Positions 11,774-22,297 of a DNA stretch of 22,762 nt are shown here, piece after piece. The translations under genes and the position numbers were made by a program. The stretch spans positions 1-22,762 of the forward strand of contig JNEM01014475.1 of NCBI GenBank assembly GCA_000697335.1. Direction: 5' to 3'. The first letter of the stretch is position 1, and each line of letters begins with the position of its first letter. Source of the DNA: Conidiobolus incongruus B7586 (lineage: Eukaryota > Entomophthoromycota > Entomophthoromycetes > Entomophthorales > Conidiobolaceae). Under the pieces are notes generated by a model that was not told the origin of the DNA, made no database searches, and worked only from the letters and a program-made list of their open reading frames with translations.

Positions 11774-12613
11774 ATGACTGAAAAAGCTGACACTCAATTG
11801 AATAAATTGGCATGCGTAAGATGTCGCTTAAAAAGACAAAAGTGTGATAGGAAGTTATCAGGTTGTTCTCGATGTCAAGGCACCATTTTCAAATGCTGTT
11901 ACCCAGAAAGAAAAAAGAGAAGAAAAAAGTATGAAATAATGAACCATGATTCGATCTTAATAGAATACAAATCTAGTAAGTTGAATATCTTTCAAAAAAA
12001 TGATATTGATACTAACCCTATTTTAGTTGTTCTTATCCCTACTTTATATTCGAATATGTCAAGTTCTCCTCAACTGAGACAATCCTCTGATAGCCTTCAG
12101 TCCTTAGCAACATGCTTAACCAACTTTAACAATACTCCATATCTTACAACCAGTCCCTTTATTTCAGATGAGTTATTTTTAAGCCAACTAGCTAGCATTT
12201 ACTTTAATCAAGTTTTTCCTCAATATCAATTATTCACTCTTGAAGACTTTAATCAGAGGAATAGCTTCTGGGCTTTTAACAACAGTATTCATTTAGTCGG
12301 CTTCTATTACTTATATGGTAATCAAGTCAATTCAGTTTCTGAAACAATGAAGAAGATGCATATGTGGACCTATCGTCAAGTAATTCAAATGACGCCCAAT
12401 ATCAAGACGCTCCAAACTTTAACTAATTTAAATCTAATCAGATTAATTCTAAATGATCAAGAGAACTTTGAATTAGAGTTAACTCAACTATACCGATTTT
12501 GCAAACAACTTGGTATAGATAAAAATTCTAAAAAATTGGATATGAATTTAAATTTTAAAAGAAAATTAATTTATAATCATATTAATAAGTTATATAATCT
12601 AATTAATTGGTGA
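11774..12613 (+). CDS. Zn(II)2Cys6 fungal transcription factor, short form (279 aa)
   Basis: This is a DNA-binding regulator expected to act in the nucleus, probably as a dimer on CGG-containing sites; its target pathway is unknown. Residues 14-41 are a complete binuclear zinc cluster with spacing C-x2-C-x6-C-x6-C-x2-C-x6-C (Cys 14, 17, 24, 31, 34, 41) and the usual KCDRK. A basic run, RKKRRKK (46-52), follows. A polar linker (about 55-128) leads to a segment resembling the start of the fungal-specific regulatory domain: SIYFNQVFPQYQLF (142-155), FWAFNNSIHLVGFYYLYG (165-182), PNIKTLQTL (208-216) and FCKQLGI (242-248). Family members are usually 500-1000 residues, so this one stops within the domain. 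It is either a genuine short form or a truncated gene. The first ATG is chosen because it leaves 13 residues before the cluster, close to the paralogue. The C-to-T damage seen in that paralogue is absent here. No intron is needed. Confidence 0.88.
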   Translation: MTEKADTQLNKLACVRCRLKRQKCDRKLSGCSRCQGTIFKCCYPERKKRRKKYEIMNHDSILIEYKSSKLNIFQKNDIDTNPILVVLIPTLYSNMSSSPQLRQSSDSLQSLATCLTNFNNTPYLTTSPFISDELFLSQLASIYFNQVFPQYQLFTLEDFNQRNSFWAFNNSIHLVGFYYLYGNQVNSVSETMKKMHMWTYRQVIQMTPNIKTLQTLTNLNLIRLILNDQENFELELTQLYRFCKQLGIDKNSKKLDMNLNFKRKLIYNHINKLYNLINW

Positions 12614-12960
12614 TTCGATGTATGGGAGAGATGATTTTGGAGTTTCAAATGTATAAAAATTTTCATAATATATTATTAACACTTTAAATACCATGATTAC
12701 ATTCTAACTCAGGCAGATGTATAAATCTCAACATGATCCTAGGCCAACCAATTGCGCCTTCTCCACTCTATATCCCTTTCATATATTACCCATCTCTGGT
12801 TTAAAAGCCATATTAATAACCGTCAAATCGTGGATCAAGTTTCAATGATTATATTTATAAATCCTATTCTCTTAAAATTTGCCATTTAGTGATCTGCTTG
12901 GCAGCTTAAAAATATATCTTTCATTTATGTAATAAAGCTTTATCCCTTTTCGATAAAGTT
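12614..12960 (+). other. Coding-textured stretch downstream of the regulator, possible decayed 3' half
   Basis: For about 350 bases after the stop codon the sequence stays less AT-rich than the desert and resembles the gene in texture. In the gene's frame the first codons read FDVWER, stop, FWSFKC. Another frame is open at 12708-12846 and contains DPRPTNCAFSTLYPFHILPI. Full-length members of this family continue well past the point where the gene stops, so this may be a degenerate remainder of the regulatory domain. It could equally be 3' untranslated sequence. No clear family motif is visible. An AATAAA near 12931 could serve as a polyadenylation signal. Confidence 0.3.
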
Positions 12961-13174
12961 TAGATTAGAATAAATATAATTAATCAAAGTATTAAATTTA
13001 TTTTATTTTATTTTTATAAAATTTGATTTTTTTTAAATTTTAATATTATAAAAACTTATTCTCAGTAGATTCAATACTTTTAATCAAATTTCTCTGCTAA
13101 TTAATTACTAATGGTATAAGTACTCTATGGTATAAAATCAATCAAAATATCAATTGACTATGGTATTTTAACAC

Positions 13175-13194
13175 ATATATATATATATATATAT
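13175..13194. repeat. AT dinucleotide microsatellite
   Basis: About ten AT units in a non-coding stretch. Confidence 0.8.
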
Positions 13195-13450
13195 TATTAA
13201 ATGAGATCAGCAAAAATATGTATTAATTAACATTTTAGGAATAATATCTCATAAAATACAATATTCAAGGAATATATTTTACCAATATTTCAATAATATA
13301 AGATCTTTTTGTTTTATCACTTATTTGAACCTTCACCCAAGAATATATCTTACTCTATTCTACTATTTCTAATTCAGTTTAATAGTTAAAAGTTATGTAA
13401 TATTTAAGAAATTTAATTCTATAACCAACTATTAAAAATTGCAATAGAAA

Positions 13451-13482
13451 TTGACTTTATTGAACTTTATTGAACTTTATTG
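13451..13482. repeat. Three-copy 10-base tandem repeat
   Basis: The unit TGAACTTTAT is repeated twice perfectly, with a first near-copy TTGACTTTAT. It is non-coding and has no obvious role. Confidence 0.75.
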
Positions 13483-16400
13483 TTTATCTTTAAATTATCT
13501 ATTTTAATTTAAATTTATGGATAACTTAACAAATTAAAATGCGAGAACACATTATATTTAGTATTCTTTCTATAATTGATAAATTTTGAGATGAACAGTG
13601 AAAATTTTATAAAATTATTTATTAATGAAAATTAAAATTATCTCATATTAAATAATTTAAAATGATACTGGTAATTGATTTTATTTTAATGATCAGACTC
13701 AATAATTTTCATTTTGATTTTGTATAATAAAATTCAAAAAATTTAATTAAAGCATATATTTGCCAGAGTGTTGTATTTTAAAATTAACCGCTTATCTCAG
13801 CTTGATAGTCAAACAAATAAAATTTCTATTTTAAGCTGACTTTGTCAGTCTATAATTAAAGGACACTGTTTCTTAGTAAATCATTCTTTGAATCAACAAT
13901 TTAAACTTAAGTGATAAAGATAGAAGAAAAGAGCTTTTCTGAACAATCTGCTACGATGTCTCAACAGTAAGGTTTTAAGACTTATAATCCAGATACGTTA
14001 AAGAGCAGGATTAATAATTTACTAAATCATATCACTAGTACTTTTCTAAAAACGATCTTTAGTTATAAAACTTATTATAAAAATACAAGCGTGATACCTG
14101 ATATGGCATTATAATTAATTTTACTAATAAATAATATATATATGGTTTCTCAAAAACTTTATTAAAAATACTTATAAAATTGATTAAAAGTAATAAAATA
14201 TAATTATTTAAATCTATTTGGATTATGTCATTCCTTAATATAATATATTGATTCAAACTCATAATTTGATATTTTATTTTTCAACAATATAAAATCTATT
14301 AAAAATTAATTTCTTTTTCTAATATATATACTCCTTAATTATATCAATGATTCAAAGTATTATATATTTTTAATTATAATATTTTATTACTTGGATAATA
14401 ATCAATTTCTTTGAATGGTATAGATTTAATAAAAGGCTACATTTTAAGATATGGTGTGGTATAAAATTTTGGATTGTAAAAATATTAAAAATATACTTAA
14501 AATTTAAACTAACTTATTAAAATAAATGGTATATATTTACTATTATGCAACTATGTATTTATCATTTGACAATTTTTGATTTGATTTATAGAGTTCAATT
14601 TAATTCAAAGTATTAACAAACAACAAACAGTTGCTTTAGGAATACATATAAGATAATTTCTATATAATACCTAACAATTATTTTGATTTATCTGATCAGA
14701 TATTTCCTTTTTGTTGTATCAAATTTTAGTCCTCTGATATTATTAATATTCATATAACTAATATAATCCACTACTAATAAAGTACATTTATTCGAAATCA
14801 AGTCAATATAATTTGCTTAAAAATTATATTTTTTTCCAAATTTAGAATATGTGTCTGAAATAATTTATCTTCTCTTTCGGATGAATTCTCTTTAATGAAC
14901 AACTTAAATAGTATTCAATATGCTGAATTAATATATATTCTTAATCAATCATTTTGTTCATTGAAATAAAATAATTTTTCTCTTGAATTATATGGTAAAG
15001 TATACTGTAAGAATCTTATAACGGTAAATTACAATAATGAAAATTAATATGTTCTCAAAATAACAACTGTTAAGATTTCTTCACCTGTTCCTTAAATTAT
15101 TAGCTTAACATTTTACAAATATCAATTAAACAAGAAAAATATAGAAAGCGAAATAATTTGGAATGATATTATCAGCAGAAATTTCTATAATGGGATACTA
15201 GAAATATGACACAAGTTAGTCTTTCATATTATGTGAGAAAATTAGCTACCAATTCCGCCATACACTTGTTAATTAATACCCTTAATCCAACAATTTAAAA
15301 CAATTAACCTGTATTCAATGAAAATAATCCCTTAATTCAGGTATAATTTGAATATGATGTTCTCATTATTAATGTTCAATTCAAATTGGTTGATGATATA
15401 TAATTAATTTCTTATTTTCAATTTATAATTGCAATATAGTAAAAATTTGATATGAAATTTTATTTTTATAGCTTAAAAATTAAAGATAAAACCATACTTT
15501 AGATATAAATACAGAAATCATATTAGATCATCAACAATTCGTGACTATCAATTTAGGAATACATTTTTATACAACCTATTATTTTGATTAATATTCATTT
15601 TTTTCATATTTTTATATATTAACAAGTAGAATTTTTCAAATTGAGCAAATATAAGTTATGTTATCTATCTCATGTATAATATCCCTAATTTTACAATATT
15701 TATTAATATATAACATTTATTTTATCTGTATTCATGATTAATTAAAAATCCAATACTATCAAAATAATCATTATTTTGGTTTATCGAAACTATATTATTA
15801 ACAACAAAAAATTTAAACTTTTCCAATAATTAAAGAGTTTTTATATATTTTTAGCTCCATTAATTAAAAATTCATGTATTTGATCTAAATATTTCTCTTA
15901 TTTTCAATTCTATATCCTTTTTCATATCATAGGAATTAAGTAATATTATCTGATTAAAATTTTTGATTATTGGATTTAATGTTACTAACTAGTAGTTCTA
16001 ACCTAATAATTTAATACAAGACTATTAAGTCAGATTTACCTATATGTTTCATTAATATTTCGACGTATTAATTCTAGATTTTATCATTAGAAATTATGTT
16101 GTTAATATGTAGATTCTGAATTTAAGTTTTAAAGTAGGGTATATTGAATCCGACTATTGTTAATATATCTTTTTTCCATGTATAATGTATATTTATATTT
16201 CCATTTATCAATGAATACAGTATTTAAAATTTTCATCAATTTTGATTATTTTGAAATTTTTTAATACAACAATATTTTAATTCATTTTGAGTTTTATACA
16301 AATCGTAAACTATTAAAGTTAAATCTATTAGTCTTTACAGTAACTGTTTAATATTAGTAGAGTATTCTAATATCATTAAAGAACTTATATATTACTATTA

Positions 16401-16686
16401 AAATAACTTCTAACCATTTCAATATTGGCTATATGAGTATATATTTTAATGATTAAACTTGACTCAATTAATACAATATAAATTAAAAATCCAAAAATTA
16501 AATTGGAGATTTATAAAATTAAAACAACCATAGCTTAATAAGATATTTTATAGTTTAACTTAAAACCAAGGGTTTTATGGCAAGTTATTATATTTGATAG
16601 ATTATAAGTTTTCTTATATTTCCTTATATTATATGATAAGTTAAAATTTTGTTTTAGATTATAAGTGATAGGTTTTTTTTGAAAAT

Positions 16687-16704
16687 TAATAATAATAATA
16701 ATAA
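16687..16704. repeat. AAT trinucleotide microsatellite
   Basis: About five to six AAT units, ending some 35 bases before the first Nextera mosaic end. Low-complexity sequence here may have helped a false assembly overlap. Confidence 0.7.
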
Positions 16705-16739
16705 AGAAATTCATAACAGATTCAATATTTTTAATAGAT

Positions 16740-16758
16740 AGATGTGTATAAGAGACAG
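16740..16758 (+). other. Nextera Tn5 mosaic-end adapter remnant (assembly artefact)
   Basis: AGATGTGTATAAGAGACAG is an exact 19-base match to the engineered hyperactive Tn5 mosaic end used in Nextera libraries. It is synthetic and is not expected in a fungal chromosome. In a library molecule genuine insert DNA follows the final CAG, so the sequence to the right is insert and the join to the left is suspect. The rest of the sequencing adapter is not present on its left. Confidence 0.95.
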
Positions 16759-17049
16759 GAATAAAATAAACATATTTGCAAAATATTTTTATAGATTAAT
16801 GATTTAATTAAATATATTCATTATAATCATATAGGACTCAATAAATAGACTAAATATAATAATATAATTTGATTATTATTTATTAAGAAATTCATTAATA
16901 TTTTTAGTTTTATATATTTTATAATTGTCTTATAAAATAATAACCATCTCTAACTTATATTAAAAATGCCTTTTATAAAAGATTTAATCAAAAAATTATA
17001 TTAGATTTATTATTAATTAATATTTATTTTGAAATAATGAATAATATTA
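16759..17049. other. AT-rich spacer between adapter remnant and mariner copy 2
   Basis: No gene or element was recognised. Its link to sequence left of 16740 is uncertain because of the adapter remnant. Confidence 0.5.
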
Positions 17050-18337
17050 ATTTGAATTTGAAATAATGGGGAATTTTTTAATTTCTGATTTTTCAAACAT
17101 ATTATTAGTTTGAAATAAATAAATATATACAGAGTTAATAAGAAATTATATATGTATAATAATTTTTTTGATTAAAAACTTAATTTTTAAAATTTGGTTG
17201 CTTAATTTGATTATGCTTAAATTAAATAATAATCATAAAAAGTCTTTTATTTTAGTATTAGTAAAATTTAACTATAAGCCCTCTAAAATTATTTAAAATT
17301 TATAAATAGTATTTAATTATAAAAAACTATCTGAATCAATAATTTATTTCTAGATAAATTTTTTTAAAGTTAATAAAGAAATTATTTAAAACCTATTAAA
17401 ATCTAAAAGATTAATTTTAACTATTACTCTTTTAATCATTAATAAAATGAAAAAATATATTAATAACACTGTTTTATTTTAGTTAAAGAATTATCTAAGC
17501 ATTTTAATATTATTTTTACAAGTATTTTATATATATTAAAGTATACACTCAAATTAATAAATAAAAATATAAAATATATATCTTATTATTTAACTAATCC
17601 TTAAAAAACAGCTAAAGTAGCTATTGTTAAATAAAACTTATCAAAATATTACTAAAATCTTAGACTTCTATAATAAATAATTACAATTAATTAACCTTAA
17701 ATCATTATATATAATTTTTTATTAAAATACAAATCAAGATATTAGATTAAATTAAATCAACCCCTTTTATAAATCCCTTTTAATAGATATTTAGTTAGTA
17801 AATAAATATTAATCATTGTCATAAAATATCATGGTATATGCTATTTTTACTTAGTTTTTGAAGGAAAATCAATTAATAATAAACTTTATATTACTTTTTT
17901 AAATAAAATTATTTCTAATTGGTGTTCTTAATATATTTTGAGAAAACTTATTACTTTGCATAATAATTATAAAAAATATAAATCTAAAACTATAAAATAC
18001 TTTCTAATTAAAGAAAACTGGAAAAAGCTATTATATTTAGTATATTCTTTAGTTTATAGGCTATATGATTATAATTGTTTTAGGTAATTAAAAAACCAAC
18101 TTATAGGAAAGAAAATTTTTGCAATAAAATTTAATTAATTAATAAAATATCAAATTTCTGTCCTTAATATAAACAATTATTTTTTAGATATTAGAAGTTT
18201 ATTAAAAATATAGCAAAAAATTATTAATAATATAAGAAACTATTAAATTTATATTATATATTTATTTTTATATATTATATATTTAAATATTTATTTATTT
18301 TTTATTGCAAAAAATTCCTATTATTAAAAATACAGAG
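17050..18337 (+). mobile_element. Decayed DD34D mariner transposon, copy 2 (about 1.3 kb)
   Basis: This copy aligns along its whole length with copy 1 at 4424-5722, in the same orientation, and is flanked by TA at 17048-17049 and 18338-18339. The right end reads (complement) CTCTGTATTTTTAATAATAGG and the left end is its imperfect partner. The transposase remnant is clearest at about 17945-18090: HNNYKKY for HDNAxxH, then KENWKKLLYLVYSL and RLYDYNCFR for NWxxLPHxxYSPDLAPSDYxLF. This copy keeps the Trp (TGG) in that block where copy 1 has TAG, and keeps Asp at the third catalytic position where copy 1 has Asn; the second catalytic Asp is Asn in both. Differences between the copies are mostly C/T and G/A. 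There are many stops and it is inactive. Confidence 0.84.
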
Positions 18338-18339
18338 TA

Positions 18340-19362
18340 ATAATATAAGACATTATATTTCTTAAAATAATTAACTTATTTTTAAAATCTAAATGTTTAT
18401 TTATTAAGTTTATAATATGATTTTTTTTAACTTAACCTTTGATTTATATTTGAATATAAAATTACTCAAAGTAATTATTAATTAATTAATTATAATAATT
18501 TATTTGAAAACCATTGATTTTTGATTATACAATAGTAAATTTAATTAAAATATAACTTTCCTAGCCTTTTATAACGTTTTATAAAGGAATAAATACATTT
18601 TTGTATTAATATTAAATTAATTTAATTTTAAATTTTAATATAAAAAATATACTTTTATAACACAGATTGAAATATCTTGATAATTTTTTTATTAAATTAA
18701 AAAGATAATTTAAAATATATTAATAATATAACTAGAAAAAATATAATAGTTAAAATTAATTTTTTAAAATTTAATTAGATTTAGATAGTTTTTGATTTAG
18801 CTTTAAAATAAATTATCTACTAATAAAAAGTTTTTTAAATGAAACAATATCTCCAAAAATTGCTTTTATATATTACAAGGCTTCTGGGAAATAACCTTGT
18901 GATAAATATTATATAAGTTTGATAAAACAAGCCAAAAATAGCTAATTAAACACTTTAGAGGAGTTTTATTAAAATATCAAAACATAGGGTTTGGATTTAA
19001 TCAAAATGATTATCTAGCAAATATCTGTCCAATAATTATTTTATAATGTGGCTAATCCTTGGCTAATATATTAAGGCTTTAGCTTTTGCTATAATCTGGA
19101 ATTTCCTATTATACAAGGATTATTGGTAATATTCATGAATGGATTATATCTGAAATCTTAACAAATTGTTAAAATTAAAAGGCAAATAAACCTTTTAATT
19201 TATAAAAATATAAAATAATTTTAAATAATTTGTGTTTTTGTTTTTTAATATTAAAATAGCAATATCTTTAAATAATATAATTAAATTCAATATAATTTTT
19301 TTATAAATTAAATTCTAAAAATTAACAATATTTTATATTAAGTTATATAAGGTTTAAAATAA
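18340..19362. other. AT-rich stretch containing an unidentified decayed block (about 18830-19170)
   Basis: Within this stretch, 18830-19170 is less AT-rich and reads as interrupted protein-like sequence on both strands. Plus strand: PKIAFIYYKASGK and later FSFCYNLEFPIIQGLLVIF. Minus strand: DFRYNPFMNITNNPCIIGNS and later GYFPEALQYIKAIFG. Stops fall where C-to-T decay of Gln, Arg or Trp codons could make them. I could not match either reading to a family. It is probably another mutated repeat or gene relic. Confidence 0.4.
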
Positions 19363-19364
19363 TA

Positions 19365-20921
19365 CACTAGCTTGCAAAAATAAGTTATAAAATCAAAATT
19401 CCTTATATTTTTACTTATATCTTAAAAAAACTTTAATTAAATGAATTTAAAATATATAATTTTGTTTATATTAGTTGATTATAACTAACTATATTTGATT
19501 ATATTTTATTAACTATTGATTAATATATTAAAGGCTAAAATTTAACCAAGATTAGTTATAAATTTATAAGTTTATATATTAAAATAGTATAAATAACAAA
19601 ACCTATATATATCTTTTTTTGTTATATTATAGATATTATAAAATTATTAAGCTAATATTATAAAATTAATATTATAATATTTGAATCTCTTTTTAAAAAA
19701 GTTTACTTATATATTAATCAACTTTATATTATGAATAAATCAACTTACAAAATTGCTAGAATTACTAATATTAATTATTCTATTATAATTAGGGTTATTA
19801 AGAATAATATTAAAAAAACACCTAAATTAAAGCTTAAATATATTAAGATTATAGATAAACATAATAAAAAATATATTTATAAATTAGTTAATAAAAGTAA
19901 ATATAATATTATTATAAAATTACAATAAGGATTATAAAATTATATAAGAATATTAGTTAATACTAATATTATTATATATACTTTATATTAAAATAGATAT
20001 CATTTATGATTTAAGAAAAAACACCCTAAATTAAAGAAAATCCTGCTATAAAATTAAACAAGAGTTTAAATGTCAATGCTAAATTAAGTTAAAATTAATT
20101 AAAATAAAGTTATTTAATATAATCAAATAAAAATATATCTTAATAATTTTAATAAAAAGGTAGATATATTAAAAAAGATATAAAATTATTTTATAGCTAT
20201 TATGTTATTATAACCCAATAATATAATGATAGGTTAAATATAATTTAAAAATATATATTATCTTTAAATATAAGATATCTTTATAAGGTTAATATGGGAA
20301 TTAATATTAAAATATATTAAAATATTTTAAATAATAAATTAAACATAATTATTGAATAATATGGGTTAAATAAATTAAATATTATTTACTAACAAGATAA
20401 TACTTTTTGTTATACTATAAACTCTACTATTAAATAGCTTAAAAATAACAAAATAAATATTATAAAATAACTTCCTTAATCTTATAATTTTAACATAATT
20501 AAATATTTTTGGGATTAATTAAAAAAACTAATTAAAGCTTTTTCTCTAGCAAAAAATTTAAATTAAGTTTAAAAATATATTTAAGAAGCTTAGAATAATA
20601 TTAGTTTTGCTTAATATAAGAAGCTAATTGATTATATACTTTATAAACTTAAAAAGATTAAAAAAGCAAAAGATAGATATACTAGATATTAATTTCTCTA
20701 TCAATATTTAAATCTACAAATTTATAACTTATTCTAAATATACTTTTAATTTTAATATATTAATTAATAAATAATTAACTTTTATCTTATATAATATATT
20801 ATAGATAAAAAATTATTTTAATTACATAGTTTAATATAAGTTTATTTAAATTAGAATTAATTATGATATTAATAGAAACATTTATATTTTTAATTTTATG
20901 ACTTACTTTTACAAGTTAATA
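19365..20921 (+). mobile_element. Full-length but dead Tc1-like DNA transposon (copy C)
   Basis: The left end CACTAGCTTGCAAAAATAAG (19365-19384) and the right end at about 20889-20921 are imperfect inverted repeats, flanked by TA at 19363-19364 and 20922-20923. The CTTGCAAAA core is typical of Tc1-family termini, and the 1557-base length fits the family. The plus strand carries a Tc1-type transposase in pieces: a helix-turn-helix segment at 19731-19928, then a block at about 20070-20120 like the family's W-x2-VIxSDE region, and LNIFGIN near 20500 for SPDLNPIE. TAA and TAG stops replace Gln and Trp codons throughout, so it cannot encode transposase. The 3' two thirds match copy B at 57-1050. 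Confidence 0.78.
19731..19928 (+). pseudogene. N-terminal helix-turn-helix fragment of the Tc1-like transposase (65 aa open)
   Basis: This is the longest surviving open piece of the transposase in copy C. The first half, with IARITNINYSIIIRVIKNN, resembles the transposase DNA-binding helix-turn-helix (IAxxLGVSxxTVxRxIKR in the family). The second half, with KLKLKYIKIIDKHNKKYI, fits the region leading to the second DNA-binding subdomain. It ends at a TAA formed within CAATAAGG at 19923-19930, beyond which matching protein sequence continues interrupted by further stops. It is a remnant rather than a gene. Its residues are strongly biased to Ile, Lys and Asn, as C-to-T decay produces. Confidence 0.6.
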
Positions 20922-20923
20922 TA

Positions 20924-22032
20924 TTTCTCCTTATTTATTTTGTTGATATATTTTTTAAGATTAAGAGTTAATTTATAAAATCATAAACAAAAAAACTTCT
21001 TGATCCTTTAGCTTTAAAAAAATATTTGGTTTAGCTAAAATTATTTTTTTTATTTCTGATAATTATTTTTTGTTTATTCAATATAATTAATTATTATAAT
21101 AAGTTGTAATAACTTATATAATAAATAATAATCAGTTCCATTACTCAAATAACTTTAATTATTATATTAATATATAAAGTCATATTAGAGGTATCTTATT
21201 TTATGAACTAGTTAAGCTTATTATTTAATAAATTTATCTTCTCAAAATTATTTATTTATTATATTAATAATAAGTTACTTTTATATAATTTAGTGTACCA
21301 CTTTAATTTCCATTAATATTTTTTATTTTTATGATAATATATTATATAAAACTGGTGATTTTTTGTTTAAACTTTATAAGTCTATACCCTCCTATATATA
21401 TAGTTATCATATAATACCCTATTTTAATTTTTAATAAAAATTTAATAAAAAATCAGTTTTATATTCCTTTTATATATAAAATATTTATTATTAAATATTA
21501 TAATATATTTTTAGGATAGTCATAATATTGAATAATAATTTCAATATATTTGGAAAAAAAATAAAAAAATTTTTTTTAATAATCAAAAAAAAATAATCTT
21601 TAAATTTATTGCATTAATAATTATAAAATTATAAAATTATAATTATTTTATATAGTTAAAAAATTATCTTGTAAAAAATATTGTCAATAGGTTCAGTTAA
21701 TTTGTGAGATTTTAAATTTCAATTTTTTTCAAAAAAAAACCTAATTTTTTAGCTTTTAAAAGTTAAAAAATAAGGAAAAAAGAATATCAATGGAAAAAAA
21801 ATTTTATAATTTATTTTGCTAAATTATCTAATTTTAATTTTAATGTAATAAAATTTTAAAAAATATTATTTTTAATATCTAAAGTATCATATTAAAAAGA
21901 TTTCAAATTTGTTAAATTAATCATTAAAATAATTCAATATCCATAATTGAAAATATATAAATTAACCCAAAAACCATAATATTTTCATAATCTTAATAAT
22001 TGTCAATTTTGTATTATTAAATAAATAATATT
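20924..22032. other. Very AT-rich stretch with no recognisable gene
   Basis: No coding frame, terminal repeat or RNA gene could be supported. Homopolymer A and T tracts are frequent, especially at about 21545-21600 and 21720-21800. CpG is almost absent. It resembles heavily mutated repeat DNA. Confidence 0.5.
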
Positions 22033-22051
22033 AGATGTGTATAAGAGACAG
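22033..22051 (+). other. Nextera Tn5 mosaic-end adapter remnant (assembly artefact)
   Basis: Second exact copy of the 19-base engineered mosaic end, same orientation as the one at 16740. A Tc1-like terminus starts one base later (TA at 22053-22054), so continuity with the left side should not be trusted. Confidence 0.95.
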
Positions 22052-22054
22052 ATA

Positions 22055-22203
22055 CACTAGCTTGCAAAAATAAGTTATAAAATTAAAAATATTTATATTT
22101 TTTATTATTTTCTTAATTAATTTTAAATTAAATAAATTTATATTAAACTATATAATTAAAATATACTTTTTATTTATAAAATATCATATAAAGTTAAATA
22201 TAA
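22055..22203. mobile_element. Left-end fragment of a Tc1-like transposon, bounded by two adapter remnants
   Basis: It begins CACTAGCTTGCAAAAATAAG, identical to the left terminus of copy C, and continues for about 140 bases that match 22298-22435 and, more loosely, the first 150 bases of copy C. It stops at the adapter remnant at 22204, so the rest of the element is not joined here. Confidence 0.65.
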
Positions 22204-22222
22204 AGATGTGTATAAGAGACAG
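22204..22222 (+). other. Nextera Tn5 mosaic-end adapter remnant (assembly artefact)
   Basis: Third exact copy of the 19-base engineered mosaic end, same orientation. The stretch 22052-22203 is thus boxed between two adapter remnants and is probably a single short library insert. Confidence 0.95.
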
Positions 22223-22297
22223 ATATAATATTTATTTTAAATATATATATAATATATTAATAGATAAAAATATATATTAAAATTAAAATTTCCTATA

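Larger units (their letters stand above)
12961..16739. other. AT-rich stretch with no supported gene
   Basis: I find no family motif or long frame on either strand. An AT microsatellite lies at 13175-13194. A less AT-rich patch at about 13770-14060 includes a possible very small gene start at 13956, discussed as a finding but not called. A 67-codon minus-strand frame at 14059-14262 is low-complexity (Ile, Leu, Asn, Tyr) and probably a chance frame. Confidence 0.5.

Noticed and set aside
14059-14262. 67-codon minus-strand frame rich in Ile, Leu, Asn and Tyr
   Set aside because: It is low-complexity, has no motif, and is a length expected by chance given the composition.
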